From the NCBI GenBank assembly GCA_026398715.1, contig JAPLSI010000250.1, positions 1 through 32,023 of the forward strand: DNA of 32,023 bases, given 5' to 3'. How positions within the stretch are numbered: position 1 is the stretch's first letter; the number at the start of each line of letters is the position of its first letter. Below, in pieces: positions 25,927-32,023 of this stretch. A model generated the notes under the pieces. It worked only from the letters and a program-made list of their open reading frames with translations, made no database searches and was not told the DNA's origin. Both the position numbers and the translations under genes were made by a program. Source of the DNA: Gammaproteobacteria bacterium. GTDB lineage: Bacteria > Pseudomonadota > Gammaproteobacteria > Xanthomonadales > Xanthomonadaceae.

Positions 25927-26298
25927 ATGGAAAAGAGCTTCGAGCCGCAAACTTTCGAAACCCGCTGGTACGCCCACTGGGAGGCCAACGGCTGCTTCAA
26001 GCCCAGTGGCGTCGGCAAGCCCTACACCATCATGCTGCCGCCGCCGAATGTCACCGGCACGCTGCACATGGGCCACGCGTTCCAGCACACGTTGATGGAC
26101 GCGCTGATCCGCTACCACCGCATGAAGGGCTTCGACACCCTGTGGCAGGTTGGCACCGACCACGCCGGCATCGCCACCGAGATGGTGGTGTCGCGCAACC
26201 TCGCCCGCGAAAACCTGACCCGCGACGTCGCGCGAACGCTTCACGATGGACGAGGGTTTGTCGGCCGCCGTGGTCGAGACTTTCGTGCGCCTGTATGA
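25927..26298 (+). CDS. valS: Valyl-tRNA synthetase, N-terminal fragment (valS broken)
   Basis: The first part of class I valyl-tRNA synthetase. ATG at 25927 gives [19 protein letters not shown], then [15 protein letters not shown] with the HIGH-type ATP motif (HMGH), then [14 protein letters not shown]. After LTRD (about 26226) the frame leaves the family and reads a short unrelated tail to TGA at 26298. Compared with E. coli ValS, about 34 residues should follow before RERFTMDEG, but here RERFTMDEG comes almost at once in the next frame. The upstream region has a stem-loop (25888-25895 with 25901-25908) and a TGCTAGCAT extended -10 candidate. Confidence 0.85.
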   Translation: MEKSFEPQTFETRWYAHWEANGCFKPSGVGKPYTIMLPPPNVTGTLHMGHAFQHTLMDALIRYHRMKGFDTLWQVGTDHAGIATEMVVSRNLARENLTRDVARTLHDGRGFVGRRGRDFRAPV

Positions 26299-28597
26299 GG
26301 AAGGCCTGATCTATCGCGGCCAGCGCCTGGTCAATTGGGACCCGGTACTCAAGACCGCGATCTCCGACCTTGAAGTGGTCAGCGAAGAGGAAGACGGAAA
26401 GCTGTGGTCGATCAGCTATCCGCTGTCCGACGGCAGCGGATCGCTGGTGGTTGCGACCACGCGCCCGGAAACGATGCTGGGCGACACCGCGGTGATGGTG
26501 CATCCCGAAGACGAACGCTACTCCCACCTGATCGGCCAGTCGGTGCGCCTGCCGCTTTCCGACCGCGAGATCCCGATCATCGCCGACGCCTACGTCGATC
26601 GCGAATTCGGCACGGGCGTGGTCAAGGTGACGCCCGCGCACGACTTCAACGATTACGCCGTCGGGCAACGACATGGCCTGCCGATGATCAACATCCTGAC
26701 CCCGGATGCGGCGATCAACCACAACGCGCCAGAAAAATATCGCGGCATGGACCGCTTCGCCGCGCGCAAGCTCGTGCTTGCCGACCTGGAAGAACTCGGC
26801 CTGCTGGTGGAAGAAAAGAAGCACAAGCTGCAAGTGCCACGCGGCGATCGCACCGGCCAGGTCATCGAGCCCTATCTCACCGACCAGTGGTTCGTGAAGA
26901 TGGACACGCTGGCGGCGCGGGGCCTGGAACTCGTGGAAGGCATTGATGGAAAGCCGGGCAGCGTGCGATTCGTGCCGGAGAACTGGATCAGCACTTACCG
27001 GCACTGGATGGGCAACATCCAGGACTGGTGCATCAGCCGTCAACTTTGGTGGGGCCATCGCATTCCGGCCTGGTACGACGATCAAGGCGGCATCCACGTC
27101 GGCCGCAGCGAAGACGAAGTGCGCAGCAAGGAAGGCCTGGGCGCCGACTTTTCCTTGCGCCGCGACAACGACGTGCTGGAAACCTGGTTCTCGTCATCGC
27201 TGTGGTCGCATTCGACGCTGGGCTGGCCACAGCCCGAGGCGATGGCGAACCTGGGTTACGACCGCTACCTGCCGTCGTCCGTGCTGGTCACCGGTTTCGA
27301 CATCATCTTCTTCTGGGTCGCCCGGATGATCATGATGACCGACCACTTCACCGGCGAAGTTCCGTTCAAGGATGTCTATATCACCGGCCTGGTGCGCGAC
27401 AGCCACGGCCAGAAGATGTCCAAGTCCAAGGGCAACGTGCTCGACCCGATTGACATCATCGACGGCATCAGCGCCGATGCGCTGGTCGCCAAGCGCACGT
27501 CCGGCCTGATGAAGCCAACCGATGCGCCGAAGATCGAAAAGGCCACGCGCAAGGAATTTCCCGACGGCATCCCCGCCTTCGGCGCCGACGCGCTGCGCTT
27601 CACCTTCGCCTCGCTGGCAACCCATGGCCGCGACATCAAGTTCGACCTCAATCGCGCCGAGGGATACAAGAATTTCTGCAACAAGCTGTGGAATGCCGCG
27701 CGCTTCGTACTGATGAATTGCGAAGGCCAGGTCTTGGCAGCCGCATCCACGCCTGTCCGTACCGACGCAGAGCGCTGGATCCTTGCGCGCCTGGCGAGCA
27801 CCGTGGCCGAGGTCGAGGCGCAATTCGCCGCCTATCGCTTCGACCTCGCCGCGCAGGCGATGTACGACTTCACCTGGAACGAGTATTGCGACTGGTTCCT
27901 GGAATTGGCCAAGCCCGCCCTGCACGGCGACGATGCCGCCGCCGCGGACAGCACCCGGCACACCTTGCTGTTGGTCCTGGAGCGATTGCTGCGACTGCTG
28001 CATCCGCTGATTCCCTTCGTTACCGAAGAGATATGGCAGACCGTCGCGCCGAAACTCGGCATCACCGGCACCAGCATCAGCACGCAGTCCTATCCGGAAG
28101 CCGGCGGCCTCGATGCCGACACCGCGCTCGCCGAGGCCGATGTCGAATGGCTCAAGCAGGTGGTGTCGCAACTTCGCCGTATCCGCAGCGAACTCAACCT
28201 GTCGCCGGGCAAGGCAATTTCTTTGCGCCTGCAGGCGGGCAATGAAAACGACCGCGCGCGGGTCGGCAAATTCGATTCCCAGATTCGCTTCCTGGCCCGC
28301 GTCGAGAACATTGACTGGGTTCGCGACGACCAGGCCGACGGTTGCGCCGCTGGCGTGGTTGGCGACCTGCGCCTGCTGGTGCCGCTGGATGGACTGGTGG
28401 ACCTGTCGGCGGAACGCACGCGACTCGACAAGGAAATCCGCCGCATCGAAGCTGAGATCGCGAAGTGCCGTGCCAAGCTGTCCAGTGAGACCTTTGTCGC
28501 AAACGCGCCGCCTGCGGTGGTCGAGCAGGAACGCACCAGGTTGGCGGACTGGGATACGCAATTGGCAGCGCTGACCGGACAACGCGCACGCATCTGA
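26246..28597 (+). CDS. valS: Valyl-tRNA synthetase, main C-terminal fragment (valS broken)
   Basis: The rest of ValS in the second frame, recognisable from [10 protein letters not shown] at 26228. It contains the editing CP1 domain ([25 protein letters not shown]), [26 protein letters not shown], and the KMSKS loop ([11 protein letters not shown]). The anticodon-binding helical domain and the C-terminal coiled coil ([20 protein letters not shown]) follow. Every other family landmark is present and in frame, so the gene is otherwise healthy. Because valS is essential in bacteria, an assembly or sequencing error is the first explanation; the alternative is a true deletion tolerated by another copy. 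Restart at ATG 26246 would lack the HIGH motif and be inactive alone. Confidence 0.88.
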   Translation: MDEGLSAAVVETFVRLYEEGLIYRGQRLVNWDPVLKTAISDLEVVSEEEDGKLWSISYPLSDGSGSLVVATTRPETMLGDTAVMVHPEDERYSHLIGQSVRLPLSDREIPIIADAYVDREFGTGVVKVTPAHDFNDYAVGQRHGLPMINILTPDAAINHNAPEKYRGMDRFAARKLVLADLEELGLLVEEKKHKLQVPRGDRTGQVIEPYLTDQWFVKMDTLAARGLELVEGIDGKPGSVRFVPENWISTYRHWMGNIQDWCISRQLWWGHRIPAWYDDQGGIHVGRSEDEVRSKEGLGADFSLRRDNDVLETWFSSSLWSHSTLGWPQPEAMANLGYDRYLPSSVLVTGFDIIFFWVARMIMMTDHFTGEVPFKDVYITGLVRDSHGQKMSKSKGNVLDPIDIIDGISADALVAKRTSGLMKPTDAPKIEKATRKEFPDGIPAFGADALRFTFASLATHGRDIKFDLNRAEGYKNFCNKLWNAARFVLMNCEGQVLAAASTPVRTDAERWILARLASTVAEVEAQFAAYRFDLAAQAMYDFTWNEYCDWFLELAKPALHGDDAAAADSTRHTLLLVLERLLRLLHPLIPFVTEEIWQTVAPKLGITGTSISTQSYPEAGGLDADTALAEADVEWLKQVVSQLRRIRSELNLSPGKAISLRLQAGNENDRARVGKFDSQIRFLARVENIDWVRDDQADGCAAGVVGDLRLLVPLDGLVDLSAERTRLDKEIRRIEAEIAKCRAKLSSETFVANAPPAVVEQERTRLADWDTQLAALTGQRARI

Positions 28598-28668
28598 TTG
28601 CAGCATTGAATCCGTACGCCCGCGGAGGTTAAGCTTCCTGACTACGGAATAAACCCTTGGGGGGGCCA

Positions 28669-29622
28669 ATGCATTCCGATGTCCGCGGTAGAGCGGCGCC
28701 ATCAGCGCGCGCGTTGAACGCTGCAGCCCTGTTGGGCGCGCTGGTTTTCTCCTCGCAGGCTGTCGCACAGGTGGCAGCCCTGGGGCGGCTTGAACCGTGG
28801 CAGGGAACGCTGAAGATCACCGCCCCCATCACGCCCGAATCCACCGGCGGCGCGGTTTTGGCCAAGCTGTTGGTCGAGCGCGGCGACAACGTCAAGGCCG
28901 GCCAGTTGCTCGCCGTCACCGAAGCCGCCGAGCTGATGAAGGCACAGGTGGAACAAGCCAAGGTCGAGCGCGAATACCAGCGCCGGATGGCCGCGGCCGC
29001 CAACAGCGAAGCCACCTCCGCCTGCGTCCAGTCCATCGTCGCCGCACAAGTATCGAAGCGTCGCCAGGACCTGCTGGCGCGCAAGCTTTCCTCGAATGAA
29101 GATGCCGAGCGCGCCAAGGGCGATGCCGATGCCGGCAAGGCCGCCTGCGCCGCGGCACGCGCCAACGCCAGCGCCGCGGCGGCGGCGGTCAGCGTGGCGG
29201 ATGCCCAGCTCAATCGCGCCGCCGCAGTGCAGCAACGTGCCTACATCCGCGCGCCGGTGGCCGGACGCATCCTGGATATCCATGCCCGCCCGGGCGAGAT
29301 GATCGGCCCGAAGGGCATCGTCGAGCTCGGCCAGGTGAGCCGCATGTATGCCATCGCCGAGGTCTACGAGACCGACATCGGTCGGGTCAGTGTTGGCCAG
29401 CGCGCCACCGTCACCAGCCGCGCCCTGGGCCGGCAACTGGGCGGCGTGGTCGAACGCATCCGCCAGCAGGTACGCAAGCTCGACCAGATCGGCACCGATC
29501 CCGCCGCCCGCAAGGACGCGCGCATCGTCGAGGTCGAGATCCGGTTGGACGATTCGGCCCCGGCGGCCGGATTGACCAATCTGCAGGTTGAAGTCGCCAT
29601 CGGCCGTCGTCCCGGACGATGA
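28669..29622 (+). CDS. HlyD/DevB-type periplasmic adaptor of an ABC exporter
   Basis: The periplasmic membrane-fusion subunit linking an inner-membrane ABC transporter to an outer-membrane channel. The 317-residue product has a signal sequence ending near AVAQ (about 31-34). The first lipoyl half is at about 55-85, an Ala-rich helical hairpin follows (about 87-190), and the second lipoyl half (YIRAPVAGRILDIHARPGEMI) and a beta-barrel segment complete it. It is shorter than heterocyst DevB. I chose ATG at 28669. The stop overlaps the permease start (ATGA). DevB/DevC-like order and sequence suggest export of a lipid, glycolipid or peptide, but the substrate is not evident. Confidence 0.85.
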   Translation: MHSDVRGRAAPSARALNAAALLGALVFSSQAVAQVAALGRLEPWQGTLKITAPITPESTGGAVLAKLLVERGDNVKAGQLLAVTEAAELMKAQVEQAKVEREYQRRMAAAANSEATSACVQSIVAAQVSKRRQDLLARKLSSNEDAERAKGDADAGKAACAAARANASAAAAAVSVADAQLNRAAAVQQRAYIRAPVAGRILDIHARPGEMIGPKGIVELGQVSRMYAIAEVYETDIGRVSVGQRATVTSRALGRQLGGVVERIRQQVRKLDQIGTDPAARKDARIVEVEIRLDDSAPAAGLTNLQVEVAIGRRPGR

Positions 29623-30767
29623 GCGCGCCCCTGGGGTGGATGCAACTTCGTCACCGGCCCCTGCGCCTGCTGGTGGCATTGCTGGGCATCGGTTTTGCCG
29701 TGCTGCTGATCATGATGCAGCTTGGCTTCCGGTCTGCGCTGTTCGAAAGCGCAGTGCGTTATCACGAGCGGTTCAACTACGACATCGCGCTGTTCAGTCC
29801 CGACAGCGTCTTCATCGTGCGGCCGGAGCAATTCTCCATCCGTCGCCTGTACCAGGCGCACGGCGATCCGGCCGTTGAATCGATCGCCCCGGTCTATATC
29901 TTCCCTGCGGTGTGGAAGAACCCGTGGACCAACCAGCGCCGCACCATCAACATGATCGGCTTCAATCCGGCCGACCACCTGCTCGATTCGGAAGGATTCG
30001 AAAAGTCGCGCCCGTTGCTGCAGGACCAGGACGTGGTGATCTTCGATGCGCGCTCGCGGCCTGAGTTCGGCCCCGTCGCGAAGACCCTTCGCGAAGGCGG
30101 CAGCGTCGTCACCGAGGTCAACAATCGCCAGGTCAGGGCCATCGGCCTGTTCGAGATGGGCACGTCGTTCGGCATCGACGGCAGCCTGATGACCAGCGAC
30201 GACAACTGGCTGCGCATGTTCCCGGACCGCTCGCGCAATGACATCCAACTCGGCCTGATCAAGCTAAAGCCCGGCAGCGACGCCGACCAGGTGCGCGACC
30301 GCCTGAAGGCCGCCCTGCCCAAGGACGTGCTGGTGCTCACCAAGGCCGATTTCGTCGCCCGCGAAAAAGCCTACTGGAATCGCGCCACGCCGATCGGCTA
30401 CGTGTTCGCGTTCGGCGCCATCATGGGCTTCGTGGTGGGCGCGATCATCGTCTACCAGATCCTGTTCGCCGACGTGTCCGAACACCTGCACGAATACGCC
30501 ACGCTGCGCGCGATGGGCTATGCGAATCGTTTCGTCGCCGGCATCGTGCTGCAGCAGGCCGCCATCCTGGGCGTGCTGGGTTACCTGCCGGGACTGGCGC
30601 TATCGCATTTCCTCTACCAGCGCGCGGCGGCGGCGACCTTCCTGCCCCTGCATGTCACCTTCGAACGCGCGGCCACCGTATTCGTGCTGACCCTGGGCAT
30701 GTGCGCCATTTCGGGCCTGCTGGCGGTGCGCAAGGTCCGCAAGCTCGACCCGGCGGAGGTGTTCTGA
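29619..30767 (+). CDS. DevC-like ABC transporter permease (FtsX/MacB-type fold)
   Basis: The membrane subunit of the exporter, 382 residues. It has a first helix at about 15-37, a large periplasmic domain (about 40-260) and three helices clustered near the C-terminus (about 265-287, 312-335 and 350-372), the FtsX-family layout. The sequence EYATLRAMGYANRFV before the third helix is the coupling region that touches the ATPase. The N-terminus (LGWMQLRHRPLRLLVALLGIGFAVLLIMMQLGFR) fits DevC proteins. Both ends are coupled: ATGA with the adaptor gene and TGATG with the ATPase gene. Confidence 0.88.
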   Translation: MSAPLGWMQLRHRPLRLLVALLGIGFAVLLIMMQLGFRSALFESAVRYHERFNYDIALFSPDSVFIVRPEQFSIRRLYQAHGDPAVESIAPVYIFPAVWKNPWTNQRRTINMIGFNPADHLLDSEGFEKSRPLLQDQDVVIFDARSRPEFGPVAKTLREGGSVVTEVNNRQVRAIGLFEMGTSFGIDGSLMTSDDNWLRMFPDRSRNDIQLGLIKLKPGSDADQVRDRLKAALPKDVLVLTKADFVAREKAYWNRATPIGYVFAFGAIMGFVVGAIIVYQILFADVSEHLHEYATLRAMGYANRFVAGIVLQQAAILGVLGYLPGLALSHFLYQRAAAATFLPLHVTFERAATVFVLTLGMCAISGLLAVRKVRKLDPAEVF

Positions 30768-32023
30768 TGGCCGCCTCGCCAATCATCATCGAAAACCTGT
30801 CCCACCATTACGGCAAGGGCAACCTGCGCAAGCAGATCCTGTTCGACGTCAACGTCGAGATTCCGCAGGGCGAGATCGTCATCGTCACCGGGCCGTCGGG
30901 TTCGGGCAAGACCACGCTGCTGACCCTGGTCGGCGCCTTGCGCTCGACCCAGGCGGGCAGCGTACGCGTGCTGGGCGAGCAATTGCGCGATGCGTCGCCG
31001 GCGACCCTGGAAAAAGTGCGCCGCCAGATCGGTTTCATCTTCCAGCAACACAACCTGCTCGGTGCGCTCAGCGCGGTGCAGAACGTCGAGCTCGGCCTGC
31101 GCGTCACCGGTCGCTACAACGCCGCGGCGCGACGCAAGACCGCCATCGCCATGCTCGAGGCCGTCGGCCTGGGCCAGCGCATCCACTACAAGGCCGAACA
31201 ACTTTCCGGCGGCCAGAGGCAACGCGTCGCCATCGCGCGCGCGCTCGCCGCGGAACCGGCGATGCTGCTGGCCGACGAACCCACCGCTTCGCTCGACAAG
31301 CAGTCCGGCCGCGAAGTCGTGGACCGGATGAAGAAGCTGGCCAAGGACCAGGGCTGCACCATCCTGCTGGTCACCCACGACAACCGCATCCTCGACATCG
31401 CCGATCGCATCGTGCATCTCGAGGACGGCAAGTTGCAGAACTTCTCCGACTCCGTGCTCGCCAACAACCAGCAGATGATGCAGTTGCTGGCCGACAGCCG
31501 GCAGAAGCAGGACATCGGCGCCGAGGTCGAGGCGATGGACGAAGCCGGCTTCCGCGATCGCCTGCAGGAAATCACCGACGAAGCCGTGCGCTTCCTCGAT
31601 GCAACCGCGCTGGCCAACGACACCGTGTTCCAGGCCATGCTCGAACAATCGCTCTTTGCGATCACCCGCAAGCTGGCGCAGTTGGTCAACGCCGAGCGTT
31701 CGTCGCTGTTCCTGGTCGATCGCCCGAGCCAGACCCTGCTGCTGCGCATTACCGAAGGCCTCACCGGCCGCCAGGAGATCCGCATTCCCATCGGCAGCGG
31801 CATCGCCGGCGCAGTGGCTGCCAGCGGCAAGGCCGAGCGCGTCGCCGACGCCTACCAGGACCCGCGTTTCAATCCCGACGTGGACAAGATGTTCGGCTAC
31901 CACACCAAGTCGATCATGACGATGCCGATGTTCGATCGCCGCGGCGAAGTATTCGCGGTTGCGCAGCTGCTCAACCGTCGCGACGGCCAGGCCTTCACCG
32001 AAGAAGACGAAAAGCACATTGCC
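30767..32023 (+). CDS. ABC exporter ATPase fused to a C-terminal GAF domain (3' end beyond window)
   Basis: An open frame from ATG 30767 (overlapping the permease stop, TGATG) to the window edge, 419 codons without a stop. Residues 1-225 are a DevA/LolD-like ATPase: Walker A GPSGSGKTT (42-50), Q-loop FQQ, signature LSGGQ (146-150), Walker B LLADEPTASLD (168-177) and H-loop H204. A linker (about 226-265) leads to a GAF domain (about 270-419). There NRRDGQAFTEEDE ends with N403, F410, D414 and E415, matching the NKxnFx3DE signature of cyclic-nucleotide-binding GAF domains, with Lys replaced by Arg. The fusion implies ligand control of export. What follows in the protein is unseen. Confidence 0.9.
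   Translation, partial: MAASPIIIENLSHHYGKGNLRKQILFDVNVEIPQGEIVIVTGPSGSGKTTLLTLVGALRSTQAGSVRVLGEQLRDASPATLEKVRRQIGFIFQQHNLLGALSAVQNVELGLRVTGRYNAAARRKTAIAMLEAVGLGQRIHYKAEQLSGGQRQRVAIARALAAEPAMLLADEPTASLDKQSGREVVDRMKKLAKDQGCTILLVTHDNRILDIADRIVHLEDGKLQNFSDSVLANNQQMMQLLADSRQKQDIGAEVEAMDEAGFRDRLQEITDEAVRFLDATALANDTVFQAMLEQSLFAITRKLAQLVNAERSSLFLVDRPSQTLLLRITEGLTGRQEIRIPIGSGIAGAVAASGKAERVADAYQDPRFNPDVDKMFGYHTKSIMTMPMFDRRGEVFAVAQLLNRRDGQAFTEEDEKHIA

Noticed and set aside
26180..26300. Programmed frameshift in valS
   Set aside because: About 34 family residues are missing at the junction, so a frameshift alone could not restore the protein; no slippery heptamer was seen.
27194..28768. 524-codon ORF antisense to valS
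   Set aside because: The plus strand has all ValS landmarks; the antisense translation has no family character.

Overview
The window is a GC-rich, densely coded chromosomal segment. It most likely comes from a gammaproteobacterium of the Xanthomonadales/Lysobacterales or a close relative. The reasons are conserved gene orders: pilMN divergent from mrcA, gmk-rpoZ-spoT-ridA-recG, yicC divergent from rph-rdgB-hemW, and a BtuB receptor behind a cobalamin riboswitch. This is an inference from synteny; no rRNA gene is present to confirm it. Nothing looks like a prophage, plasmid, insertion sequence or CRISPR array.

Layout. Positions 1-1562 (minus) are the start of a type IV pilus assembly operon, pilM then pilN, with pilN running off the left edge. 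Positions 1809-4940 (plus) hold mrcA (PBP1A) and a conserved gene of unknown function, convergent with gltA (4937-6226, minus). rpmE2 (6425-6685, minus) follows. The minus-strand block 14151-6804 is yicC-gmk, a 704-bp repeat-rich gap, then rpoZ-spoT-ridA-recG, which links nucleotide metabolism, the stringent response and replication-fork repair. Reading the other way, rph-rdgB-hemW and a small zinc-ribbon protein (14231-16991) lead into a B12 riboswitch, an untracked 23-codon leader ORF and btuB (17322-19166).

Positions 19279-24426 are a signalling neighbourhood. A DUF1631 gene (split by a one-base frameshift) is translationally coupled to a PilZ c-di-GMP receptor, and both converge on a membrane CHASE-PAS-GGDEF-EAL protein. 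Then come pepQ (24494-25813) and valS. valS is broken by an apparent out-of-frame deletion of roughly 100 bp. Because valS is normally essential and DUF1631 is also frameshifted, errors in this assembly must be considered before biology.

The right end (28669 to the edge) is a tightly overlapping devB-devC-devA-type ABC exporter operon. Its ATPase continues into a GAF domain carrying an NKFDE-like signature of cyclic-nucleotide-binding GAF domains, so the exporter may be directly gated by a small molecule. This fusion, the alternating nested repeats between gmk and rpoZ, and the leader ORF after the riboswitch are the most interesting observations. The pilN and ATPase-GAF genes are open at the window edges.
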